Origin: Nilaparvata lugens
Lineage: Eukaryota; Arthropoda; Insecta; Hemiptera; Delphacidae
Assembly: GCF_014356525.2 (NCBI RefSeq)
Contig: NC_052510.1
Location: 54,300,503 to 54,364,502 of the forward strand
Direction: 5' to 3'
Length of the DNA: 64,000 nucleotides
Below the pieces are notes generated by a model. The model made no database searches. It saw only the letters and a program-made list of their open reading frames with translations, and was not told where the DNA came from. Made by a program: the position numbers and the translations under genes. Position 1 is the first letter of the stretch, and every line of letters begins with the position of its first letter. Positions 54,956 through 64,000 of this stretch are shown here, in pieces.

Positions 54956-55231
54956 CATAGAGAAACAATAGCGCAAGTAGATTATCCCATGGTGAAGGGA
55001 ATTTATGTCGCAACTTTTACTGTTATCTCAAGCCGATTTCTGTCGATTATTGTCAATCTTTACTGTTTTGTTGGGGCGATAGTGTATGAACGGCACAATT
55101 TGAGAGACTACCAGCGTCACACAGCTGCATAGGAAAGAACTACGTGAACTATCGGCTTGGGATAACAGTAAAAGTTGCGACATAAACGCCCTATACCATG
55201 GGATATCTACTTATGCTATCGTTTCTCTATG
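54956..55231 (-). mobile_element. Long-TIR element, copy 4
   Basis: A 276-bp element with termini as for copies 1-3, flanked by the perfect 7-bp duplication ATACTAC (54949-54955, 55232-55238). Centre orientation as copy 2. Confidence 0.94.
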
Positions 55232-55372
55232 ATACTACTCGGAAAATACAGTTAGTTTAGTCAGTCAGACGGTGATCGATGACTAAAATTTCCACCAAGG
55301 GCAAAAAGATATCTAATGTATTATTTTTATACAGCGAGTATAAAATTATTATCCATATCTTATACAGTATTA

Positions 55373-55536
55373 AGGTGCGTACAGATATACACGCCGCGAA
55401 CATGAGCAATTCACTTTTAATCAGCTGACTATATCTGTATTTTTACAGAAACGGAAAGATACAGTTATAAAAAGCTTGGCATCAGCTGATTGAAAGTGAA
55501 TTGCTCATGACGCGGCGCGTAAATCTGTACGCACCT
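55373..55536. mobile_element. AGGTGCG TIR element, 164 bp
   Basis: AGGTGCGTACAGATATACAC ... GTAAATCTGTACGCACCT with TTA on both sides (55370-55372, 55537-55539). Almost the whole element is inverted repeat. It matches 33014-33278 minus the duplicated part. Confidence 0.92.
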
Positions 55537-55774
55537 TTAGACCTACAACAACAGACTCACAGTACTTAACTGTATAACAAGAACAACACTACAACAACAG
55601 ACTCACATTTATTATCCTATGGAAAGATTAAACACAGGTTCGGTCAAAGTAATATACAAAGAATATTATTTAGGCTTCACATCAATATTGTTTTCATATT
55701 TCTTGCATCATGGCTTGGTCTTAGTAATAATGTTTCTATTTAGTGATAATGTGAAATATTTTTCTCATATTTGG

Positions 55775-56180
55775 TTTTTAAACATCTAAATTTAAAAATC
55801 TTCATTGTGAAAATAATTAAGGACTGAACATTTTGTGAAGTGAACAACTACAAGACTTAACCTATTTTGGACTACCTTATATGAATTTGGGAGAGGAATA
55901 GCACAAGGTTACCTTAATTTTTCTTTCCCTATCATCTTGATAATGTACTAATTATTGTATGAATCATAAAAAAAAGAATCAAATAAGTGGTGATATCCAC
56001 CAGATTAAAGCCGCAAAAAGAATTTAAAAGCCAGTCATATGGCGTGAGTTTGCTCCTTAATCCTATCAATAATCCATAATACAATAATCAGTTTTCCCCT
56101 AGCTCTATTAATAGGACTTTCCTGTCTATATTATGAATAGAACTCTCCAGATTGGGCGTGGTAGTTGGATGAATCCAACT
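55775..56180 (+). repeat. ~400-bp inverted-pair partner of 52670-53090
   Basis: Carries a hairpin-tailed LINE 3' end (55786-55975) and the shared downstream part (GCCAGTCATATGGCGTGAGT, GGACTTTCCTGTCTATATTA). Confidence 0.82.
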
Positions 56181-57435
56181 ATTATTACTAAGAATATTAT
56201 TGTATGAATCAATAATGAATTATTTAAATAAGTAAATTTAAAATTGCTTTTTCCTACAGTTACGTTGAAAAGTGGCCATTGCTGCACTGATTACAGAACG
56301 CAAAGAATCACTTTTCCGCTCTAGTGCGGGAAAAATTTTTCTGCACTCCAGATTTGCAACATGGCAACGCAAAATACTTAGTAGGTTATATGGAGCAACA
56401 GTGTAGCAAAATCAAAATGAAGTTGGTAACAGTGACTGCTGTGGCTGCTATAGTGAGCAGAGGTGCAACGAAGCACAACGCGCTAATTATTAGTATTATA
56501 TATTATAACCAAGGACAACATTTTTATTCAATTTGACAATAAATTAAGGTTTTTATCAATAATAAAATTACACAGAAAAACATTTGATGCATTTCAGGCA
56601 ATTTTACCCATAATTACCCACTTTTCATATTCAATGGTAACTGTAGGAAAAACTTAATGTGAAATACGTGCGCAAAGTTCCTCTGCTGCACTCAAGAAAC
56701 CATTCCGCCCTCGGCTACGGCTCGGGCGTAAACGTTTCTTTCGGTGCAGCAAACTGTCACTTTGCGCACTTGTTGCACAAATAACTATTTTTCCAGCAAT
56801 CTGGCTCCTTTACGACTCACATCATAATATTAGGTAGTCTTCCTCATTTTTAATGCTTCTTATTTTCATGCGAAATCAGCTTCAAAGACGCATTATCATC
56901 ACCAGCCAAGTATTAACTATTAATTCTGTCTCCCTGATCCTTGATTCAAATCCTACTTAAATTATTGTCGATATGGGCAATTAACACAAATATTACTTTC
57001 ACGAGCAGCCCCTCATGTTATTACTTACATGTAATATGGCAAGGAAGGGCTATGAACAAATTAAATTGCTCCCTGCAAGACGCTCAAGATGGTAACAAGT
57101 TCTTGTTAGGACGGGCTTTAGCAGTAGGGGGTGGTTGATACACGGTACGAAGCTAATAACAGAGGTGATTCCAGAAGGTTAATGAGACAGGTAGGGGGTG
57201 TGTTGTGAGGAAGGTGGTAGGAGAGGGTGGTCTACTGAAATTTGGTTGAATTGCGTTGAGGTTGAACTGAATGAGACAGCCTGCAATTATAAGACGATGG
57301 GAAATTATTATTAGTTCCCCAGACAAAACTATTAAAAGCACTATGAACATAAGACTCTTAGACTCATTACCAGGAAGAGAATTGATGGAAATAGTTTCCA
57401 TCTTCAATCCCAACATCCATGTTTATCACTACAGC
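56181..57435. other. Mostly unique sequence with a GC-centred foldback
   Basis: The foldback at 56668-56769 is described separately. Frames at 56324-56536 and 57153-57483 (70-87 codons) are not recognisable. Confidence 0.35.
56668..56769. repeat. Foldback centred on a GC-rich 21-mer
   Basis: Outer arms GTGCGCAAAGT and ACTTTGCGCAC, inner GCTGCAC/GTGCAGC and AGAAAC/GTTTCT, centre GCCCTCGGC-TAC-GGCTCGGGC (56707-56727). Confidence 0.8.
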
Positions 57436-57439
57436 CATA

Positions 57440-57552
57440 AATGTCGGTCCCGGCTGAAGTATAACAGTCGTAAGGCCCATTGACGGCTTAAATTATATAT
57501 TCAGGCGGTGGGACCTTCCCGCAAGGGACTCCCCACCAACAAAAGCCATACG
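57440..57552 (+). mobile_element. SINE core and tail fragment
   Basis: GTCGGTCCCGGCTGAAGTAT with AACAGTCGTAAG matches the SINE core at 62770. The tail has GGTGGGACC...GGACTCCCCACC (hairpin) and AAAGCCATACG, as at ~18100. Confidence 0.6.
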
Positions 57553-57615
57553 AATTTACTTTTACTACAGCCATGATGCTTTGCCAACTTCTCCAATACT
57601 ATCTAAGTTTACATA

Positions 57616-58080
57616 TCCTATTATATTATGCGAGCGATTTCTGTAAATATTTATTTATTTATGTCAAACGGATGTCGAAAACGGCTCTATCGATTTTCAC
57701 GAAATTTAGAACATGGTAGGTTTATGATATAAAAATTTGATTGCACTAGGTATCATTCCTGGGAAAACTCACTGAAGGACATGAAAAGGATAATAATTAT
57801 TCATTGAAAAAATTTCATTTAAAAATTCGAACTTTCCTGTTTCCAAATGTTTGGACTGAAAATTGGACCTGAATTCATGTGTATGGAATATAACCTACTT
57901 TTTGGACTATTTATAGAGTATAAATCAAAATTCGGGGAAGAAACAGTTTTGGGCTGTGCCTGTTAGTCCTTCCCCAATCATTTTGAAGAATTGTTTCTGT
58001 TTATCATTGAATAAATATAAACTATGCTTTTATGCTTCTATGATCTTGTACTCCGGAGCGAAGATTGGTTTCCCGATATT
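57616..58080 (+). mobile_element. Helitron-like TCCTATTATAT family copy
   Basis: TCCTATTATATTATGCGAGC after an A, ending GGAGCGAAGATTGGTTTCCC-GATATT. The body (TTTCCAAATGTTTGGACTGA, GTCCTTCCCCAATCATTTTG) matches 33446-34152. Confidence 0.82.
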
Positions 58081-58089
58081 TAATTGATA

Positions 58090-58955
58090 AATCTTTACCT
58101 TTTGTGTAAATTCCATCCACTTCTGTATTGCTGTAGTGTACATCATTTATCTTATTAGTTATATGCTCAAGTTGATAGTAAATCAACCCCCACGTTGCTG
58201 CTATTCTCGGACTTCCCTGTGCTCAATCTAAGACAGTTATTTATAAAAACAATTCTCACATATATAAGGAAAAATAAAATAAACCTATTTGCTAATATAC
58301 AACACAATTATCAAACACGACTCAGGAACAACCATGGATATTCAACACCTAGATTGATGCATAGAATAGAACTCAAATCACCATACTACCTAGCTCAAAT
58401 TATCTATAGGAATTTGTCGGACGTCATCAGGGAGGCTGAGAATTGCAGCGACGTGGTGTATAAAAGTAGGTTGGTCGGGTGGCTTTTTGGCATAGGCTGG
58501 ATTGGAACTGAGGAACTGCTCCATTCACCGTACATGTAGTATAACTTACCAGCTCAATTTAATTAAAATATAACTTTTTCGCTTCATTGCTGGTCTTAGG
58601 TTCCCTTGCTCTCCCACTTGTAAATTTATAATCAACTCTGCTCTGCTATTGATCACGTATTTTTATGAATAACCTATAAACAGCAGTTACATTTACTTAT
58701 ATAGGTTGTATAGAACATAAAGTTAATAGTTCATAGCACACATAAGGATACATGTTACTCTATTTTCATGCAAGAACTCTCCCCCATTCACAGACGTATA
58801 GTCTTCTTGGGGGAATTCCACGCCATCTATGTACTAGCATTAATGTAATAATGTATCATTTTCTATTTCAATTGATGTATTCTATTTATAATTGAATTTA
58901 TGAATTTTACATTTTTTTTGTAATGCAATCTGGAAAAATAAATTGATTTGATTTG
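58090..58955 (+). mobile_element. 5'-truncated LINE, ORF tail plus 3' UTR
   Basis: The open C-terminal frame (58195-58539) is followed by ~400 bp of UTR and the end TCTGGAAAAATAAATTGATT-TGATTTG. It begins directly after the Helitron-like copy, so the 5' boundary is approximate. Confidence 0.72.
58195..58539 (+). pseudogene. LINE RT C-terminal remnant
   Basis: 114 codons ending in TAG. The visible hallmark is the tail motif NYQTRLRNNHGYSTPRLM, equivalent to the YNTRNRSDLAIPQIRLSK of the RT protein at 60244-61371, followed by IYRNLSDVIREA (the NxLP-xxI helix position). The first codon is TTG, not a genuine start. The RT catalytic domain is missing. It belongs to a different LINE lineage from the 60-kb copy, judging by sequence. 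Confidence 0.7.
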
Positions 58956-59370
58956 AAATAGTTTATTAGGGCGTAATAGCTGTACACAGACCTTGTATGA
59001 AAAACACCGAAAATTATTGAAGCGTAGTTGAAAGATACAAGTTAAAACCTTATGCAACATATTTCCGCATTTGTTGCATGATATTTCTATACCGAGAAGT
59101 TCTCACTCTAGCGTCTCATAAAATATAGGAAATGGAAGGTGGTGAATGAGCTAGGATAGTGTTGCAAAGAGCAAATAAATGACTCACCGAGACAATCACC
59201 TGTGTCATCCCCCTCAAGGCGACCCCTATACATCCCTCATCGCCACTATGATGACGTATTGTCAATCAAGGGATACATAGTAGCATAGAATAAGCTACTA
59301 TAATAATTCTACGTAATAATTCTTCCCCTAAAGATGGCAGGCTACCGCGTGTTAAGTGCTAAAGCGGATT
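58956..59370. other. AT-rich sequence
   Basis: No element or gene recognised. Confidence 0.4.
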
Positions 59371-59374
59371 CCTA

Positions 59375-59493
59375 TAGTCAGGTCCACGTTATAATAGCTG
59401 TGGAGAAAGATAGGAGAACAACGTTGCCGATCCTCTGTCTTGTCAATGCCTTCTATAGACGGTAGCTAATACAGGTTTACCGATTGTCGACTA
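59375..59493 (+). mobile_element. Truncated TAGTGAGG-family unit
   Basis: TAGTCAGGTCCACGTTATAA to CTATAGACGGTAGCTAATAC, the first ~115 bp of the long family form, directly followed by a full element with the same start. Confidence 0.85.
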
Positions 59494-59852
59494 TAGTGAG
59501 GTCCACGTTATAATGGCTGTGGAGAAAGATAGGAGAACAACGTTGCCGATCCTCTGTCTTGTGAATGCCTTCTATAGACGGTAGCTGACACAGGTTTAAT
59601 GATGTATTAACAATTCATTCTCGTTTAAAATAATCAATATGTTTTATCAAGCAAGAAATTATATTTTTTAATAATTTCATAATTGAATGAAATATTTTGT
59701 TAATGAATTATTAATTCTACATTGTTATAAAAGACCATCTGGCAACGGAGCAAAGCAAGAAAGAGACAGCGCTATCCGCCTTGTTGAATGATAGACAAGG
59801 ATAGCAGTACCATTGCTAATCAAACACTGCTATTATAACGTGGACCTCACTA
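59494..59852 (+). mobile_element. TAGTGAGG-family element, ~360-bp form
   Basis: GTGAGGTCCACGTTATAATG to TATTATAACGTGGACCTCAC-TA. It abuts the next member through a shared TATA. Confidence 0.9.
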
Positions 59853-60069
59853 TAGTTAGGTCCACGTTATAATGGCAGTGTGTGATTTGCAATGGTGGTG
59901 CTATCTTTGCCTATCGTTCAACGAAGCAGATGGCGCATTGCGATGTTGCCACATCGTTCATCAACAATGTAGAAATTCAACTAATTGACAAAATATTTAA
60001 TCTCAATCATGAAAATTTATTGTTACACCTTTAAAAAATATATTTTCTTGACAAATAAAAGAATAAGAA

Positions 60070-61388
60070 TATTTTTATTGCCGTTAAACAAACTTAATTG
60101 TAATAGGCTACGTCAAAATACAGTCAGTTTTTTTTTAAATACTATGTATACATATAATTAAATATTCTTAATAATACAATAAATAATATAATACTACTAT
60201 AATAATACCTATAATGACATACAATCTAATTCTTTAGAAATTATTATTTTTGAATTGTATTTGAGTCAGATACTAGGTATTCATTTATATTATAAAAAGG
60301 GTGGTTCTTTAACCATCTATTTAAAACATGTTTAAAAGCTTTTTCCGGCAGATTCCGCACCCATAGAGGAAGTTTATTGAACATCAGTCGTCTCTGATAA
60401 AGATGACTCTTGTGAGTTTTTGATAATCTAATTTGAGGAATAGCAAGATCTGATCGATTTCTCGTGTTATATGAGTGTCCATTACTGTCATACTTATAGA
60501 GATTATTTTTCACTTGCATTAAATTGTTATAGATGTATAATGTTGGCACTGTCATGATTTGAAATTTTACAAAACTGTCTCTACATGATTCTCTTGGCTG
60601 AAGATTGTCAATAATTCTTATTACTTTCTTTTGAAGAATGAGTACCTTTGTGGCAGTGCTACTATTTCCCCGGAGTATAACTCCATATGCTAACAAGAAA
60701 TAAAATAGACCAAAATAAGCTGTTAAAAGTACATCTGAACTTACACAGTATTTCAATTTTCTCATAAGATATGTCACTCTAGACAGTTTTCTGCACAACA
60801 TATTCACTTGCTCCCTCCATGTTAATTTACTATCAATATAAAGACCTAGAAGCTTAACAGCTTGATTTTCATTTTCATTATTCAGTGAGAAATATATTAG
60901 TTCTGTCTTATCATCATTAATTACAAGTTTATTCGCTTCAAGCCAGGTTTTGGATACTTGTATACATTCTAATAGCTTTGTCTTAACATCTGACATATTC
61001 TTATGAGAGCACATTAATGTAGTATCGTCTGCATACAGTATAGGCAAGCCTAATGGAATCACACCACAGTGAATGTCATTAATAAATATTAGAAAGAGAA
61101 AGGGTCCAAGGATTGAACCTTGAGGAACGCCTGATTTCACATCCAAAATTTCCGATTTTCTATTATCAACAATTACAACTTGTTTTCTATTCAAATATGA
61201 TTCAATCAGTTCTAGTTCCTTCCCAACAATCCCATAAAACTGCAATTTCGTTTTCAAGATACTATGAGAGATACAATCAAATGCTTTTCGTAAGTCTAAT
61301 AAGCCAACACCTGTAATCAATCTGTCTTCAAAAGACTCCAAGATCCTATTTATAATAGTCTCAACAGCCATTATTGTATTAATATATG
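60070..61388 (-). mobile_element. 5'-truncated LINE with open RT frame
   Basis: On the minus strand it starts within the RT domain, runs through the C-terminal tail and a ~180-bp UTR, and ends CGGCAATAAAAATATTCTTATTC, a TATTC-type tail. It lies inside a TIR element. No endonuclease domain is present, so it cannot move autonomously. Confidence 0.85.
60244..61371 (-). CDS. Non-LTR retrotransposon reverse transcriptase, N-terminally truncated
   Basis: 375 codons, uninterrupted. RT motifs in order: motif A LLDLRKAFD (residues ~24-32, catalytic D26), motif B SGVPQGSILGPFLFLIFIND (80-99), motif C YADDT (113-117, the DD pair), then WLEANKLVINDDKTELIYF (143-161) and LGLYIDSKLTW (175-185). A C-terminal tail YNTRNRSDLAIPQIRL...LPLWVRNLPEKAFKH (~303-350) follows. 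This layout fits the jockey/CR1-type LINE group. The enzyme copies LINE RNA at a nicked genomic target. The endonuclease domain and RT motifs upstream of A are missing, so the ATG is probably fortuitous. The intact frame suggests recent insertion. Confidence 0.92.
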   Translation of the reverse strand: MAVETIINRILESFEDRLITGVGLLDLRKAFDCISHSILKTKLQFYGIVGKELELIESYLNRKQVVIVDNRKSEILDVKSGVPQGSILGPFLFLIFINDIHCGVIPLGLPILYADDTTLMCSHKNMSDVKTKLLECIQVSKTWLEANKLVINDDKTELIYFSLNNENENQAVKLLGLYIDSKLTWREQVNMLCRKLSRVTYLMRKLKYCVSSDVLLTAYFGLFYFLLAYGVILRGNSSTATKVLILQKKVIRIIDNLQPRESCRDSFVKFQIMTVPTLYIYNNLMQVKNNLYKYDSNGHSYNTRNRSDLAIPQIRLSKTHKSHLYQRRLMFNKLPLWVRNLPEKAFKHVLNRWLKNHPFYNINEYLVSDSNTIQK

Positions 61389-61524
61389 ATTAACCATTTT
61401 CAACAATAATGAACAGTTAAATTGATCAGATATACCAGTATCAGCTGTTTGGGTGGCAAGGCTGAGATCTGGCAACCCTTTTCTCCTATCTTCCTACACT
61501 GCCATAATAACGTGGACCTCACTA

Positions 61525-61785
61525 TATACACATCAGTATCAGTGAGCTTGTCCGAAACAGTGACAATATTATTCCTTTGCATTCTAATGGGACTATTCAT
61601 ACTCGCACACCCGGGCTGGGTGTGAATAGTTCAATTATAACTCATGGTAATTATATTTTCACTGAATCTGATAGATGCTAATCCGCATTCAATCAGAATT
61701 AACTATATCAAATGATTATAGAGGAATACTCAGCATCTTACAATGTAAATTTATATTTAGAATATCGTTTATTATTGTAATTTCC
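61525..61785. other. AT-rich spacer
   Basis: Short chance frames only. Confidence 0.4.
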
Positions 61786-62170
61786 TAAATGTATAGATTT
61801 CACAGAAGTTATGTTTTCTTTTTTGTTTGTACTTGTGTTTACTTTGTTTACTGATAAATTATTTATTATTATTAGGAGGAGGGAACGAGGAAGAGTTCTA
61901 TCTTATATATTTCTGAATAGCATTTCTATCATAGCTGCAATTTCTTATTTCTTCACAGAGTGATTTTAGCAAATTATAATAATTACTTTCATCATGAAAA
62001 TATCCTTCTAGATGGAGATGGCGTTGAAAGATAAACTTCAAACTTGCATTGAAATTCAATTCAATATATTTGGAATATATTATTGTAAGTGCATGATTGT
62101 ATAGATTTCACAGAAGCTATGTTTTCTTTTTTGTTTGTACTTGCGTTCACTTTGTTTACTGATAAATATA

Positions 62171-62202
<32 letters not shown>

Positions 62203-62405
62203 GGAGGGAACGAGGAAAAGTTCGATCTTATATATTAAATTTCTGAATAGCATTTCTATCATAGCTGCAATTTCTTTGAGGCTAATTTTGCAATAATTGT
62301 GACTCTTTACAGAGTGATTTCAGTAAATTATAGGTCTAATAATTACTTTCATCATCAGTATGTCCCTCAAGATAGAGATGGCATTGAAAGATAAACTTTC
62401 AACTT
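61786..62405 (+). repeat. ~305-bp tandem duplication with ATT microsatellite
   Basis: GTATAGATTTCACAGAAGTT to GAAAGATAAACTT occurs at 61792-62038 and 62098-62400. The second copy has an expanded ATT run (about 62175-62202) and a ~40-bp insertion (GAGGCTAATTTTGCAATAAT). Confidence 0.88.
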
Positions 62406-62433
62406 AATTTATTTTTTCATTTGTTTCCATTAT

Positions 62434-62535
62434 AATGTACCTATCGTAGTATTAGTATGCAATTGGTCTTGCAAGACCTGGCAATACATTGTCATTTGTG
62501 ATAAAGAATCAATAAAGAGACAATAAAAAATAAAC
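62434..62535 (+). mobile_element. LINE 3' end with hairpin
   Basis: Palindrome GGTCTTGCAAGACC, then ACATTGTCATTTGTGATAAA and GAATCAATAAAGAGACAATA. Tail type ACAATAA. Confidence 0.55.
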
Positions 62536-62659
62536 TTGCGTTGAAAGTGAAGAATAGAAGAAAACTAACAGTTCTGTCATTTGAACAATCACATGTATTC
62601 CGTCTAATATTGATAATGACTTTTCATGACGTCTTCCTTGTGACAACAACCTGACTGTT

Positions 62660-62950
62660 CTTCTTTCAATGGGAGTGGTCATATAGTCAGGTGGATTAGA
62701 TGCTGGCTTTATAATTCAAATCCCGGCCGGGCAAGAAATGTTTCTAGGGCTACTCCGACTGACACGGCCGTCGGTCCCGGCTGCCTAATAACAGTCGTTA
62801 GATCATGTCAGAGACACTGGAATTGATCAGGTACGGTTTGAAAACTCCGACACTAAACCTGAGCCAGCCATGTCACTCGATACTATTATAATATTATCTT
62901 CCCGTGGGGTTTTCCAGTTCCTAAACCCAGATTTAATAAATAATGTTTAT
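62660..62950 (+). mobile_element. tRNA-derived SINE
   Basis: Box A-like TAGTCAGGTGG (62683-62693) and box B-like ATTCAAATCC (62714-62723) are spaced about 30 bp apart, as in RNA polymerase III promoters of tRNA-derived SINEs. Next come CCGGCCGGGCAAG, the core GGCCGTCGGTCCCGGCTGCC with AACAGTCGTTAG, and an AT-rich end AGATTTAATAAATAATG. The core recurs at 57443 and, diverged, at 19434. It would be transcribed by Pol III and moved by a partner LINE. Confidence 0.62.
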
Positions 62951-64000
62951 TCCTTTCCTTTTTAATGTTTATATTATATATACTATATGAACTTTAAATG
63001 TTTATCAACAAATATTTTTCTACTTATTTTAGAGCATAAAACAATATGTTTTTCCTTGTAATAAAACCATGAAACATTTTTAATCTATTCATCTATTCTG
63101 AATTGAAACCTTCTAGTTTTTCATTTTCAACTGATGAATAATCTTCATTCATCGTTGTATTTTTCAATTGAGATCATTAAATCTTCAGCCTGACTGAATA
63201 AGAATTATTGTTTGTAGTAGCCTACTTCCGAGTTTGCAAAAATGGTACGGAAGAAATACAGTCGGAAATCTTTGACTCAAGACGCTAAAATTCGAAATAA
63301 ACTTTGAAAAAAATAAAGGATGTCGAACTCTAGGAGATTAATAAACATTCTACATCATTTTAAATTCATTAATATTATATTACAACAACAACGCTTTTAT
63401 GATACAATAGTTTGCTCACAAAGTGATTAAGTGGTTATAAATGTATATGCATGATTCACACAAGCTTTAAATAGGTAGTTGAAAGTCAAATAAATAGAAT
63501 ATAAAATAAAATATACAAGAAAAATAAATTATATTGTACGTGTGATAAGTTATGTGAATGAGATAAAAATTCATTGGTTTCATAATATCAGAAGTTTAAT
63601 AAAATAAGTAAGAATCATTGAAAGAAAAAGAGATAGAATGAAACTGGTTACAACCAAAGTAATATAATTAAGTAGTTCGAAACTCAAGAATGGAAAAAGA
63701 TTGATGATTCCAAATTTCACATACGAAAATCAAACACTAATAAAAATTCCATCTAAAACGAATTTCAATTTGAAACTATGATTTCGTCGATAAAAATTCT
63801 TTGTATTCATAATATGATAATAATTGAATTATGAGTAAAATTTTCATTATATGGGTGATACAGTTGAACTGAAATATTAATATTTCTGATTGCAAATCTC
63901 ACACAATTTGAAAATCCTATAATCTTCAAAATCCAGGCACTAATTTAAAATGTCATCCAAATCTAATTCTAATTTGAAAACTATGATAATTAATAAAAAT
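62951..64000. other. AT-rich sequence, nothing identified
   Basis: No gene, TIR pair or repeat partner recognised up to the end of the window. Confidence 0.45.

Larger units (their letters stand above)
59853..61524. mobile_element. TAGTGAGG-family element carrying a LINE
   Basis: Terminus TAGTTAGGTCCACGTTATAA at left, CATAATAACGTGGACCTCAC-TATA at right. Interior family sequence flanks a ~1.3-kb LINE (about 60070-61388). Without the LINE the element would be ~350 bp. Confidence 0.85.

Noticed and set aside
59853..61524. The RT frame as a cargo gene of an autonomous DNA transposon
   Set aside because: It is a 5'-truncated LINE inserted into a non-autonomous element. No transposase is present.
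62714..62723. Box B-like sequence as a tRNA gene
   Set aside because: No cloverleaf arms or CCA-side acceptor stem. It fits a SINE head better.

Overview
The window looks like AT-rich, repeat-dense intergenic or intronic DNA from an insect, most likely a hemipteran. A planthopper-like genome is my inference from the repeat style (LINE tails of the TTGAT/TGATT kind, Helitrons with TCTATA starts, many small terminal-inverted-repeat elements). I could not search a database, so the species is not established. There is no convincing host protein-coding gene, no rRNA, no tRNA gene and no CRISPR. The only clearly recognisable coding sequence is retrotransposon reverse transcriptase.

Layout. 1-6 kb: a 3' LINE fragment inserted in a tandemly duplicated unit, two LINE 3' ends whose tails have grown into T-rich arrays (one about 670 bp of an octamer), and the first of four copies of a ~275-bp long-TIR element with perfect 7-bp target duplications. 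6-11 kb: an element with an internal minisatellite (inverted partner at 40.9-41.8 kb), a hammerhead-like fold, a Helitron with intact ends, a GC-richer stretch with an RFX X-box-like site enclosed by a ~210-bp inverted repeat, and a four-unit ~222-bp satellite. 11-16 kb: purine-rich DNA, a second long-TIR element, a four-unit ~166-bp repeat and a CA array. 16-25 kb: Helitron pieces, TA-flanked elements, a piggyBac-like remnant, and a large foldback element whose left arm carries a nested element while its right arm preserves the empty site. 25-36 kb: foldback elements, a TA microsatellite, a Helitron-like family, and elements with TA or TTA duplications. 36-52 kb: Helitrons, foldbacks, four members of the TAGTGAGG-ended family in or near this stretch, tandem duplications, and a GC/CpG-richer stretch near 51 kb. 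52-64 kb: a pair of inverted ~400-bp repeats, more small elements, a LINE C-terminal fragment, an array of abutting TAGTGAGG elements one of which was invaded by a 5'-truncated LINE with an open RT frame, and a tRNA-derived SINE.

The sequence reads as a record of nested transposition. Non-autonomous DNA elements, Helitrons and LINE 3' ends insert into one another and often leave exact target duplications or empty sites. The most interesting structural signals are (1) a recurring hammerhead-ribozyme-like motif at four loci, (2) the 7-bp-duplication long-TIR family, and (3) the regular presence of a hairpin just upstream of LINE tails across unrelated-looking LINE 3' ends.
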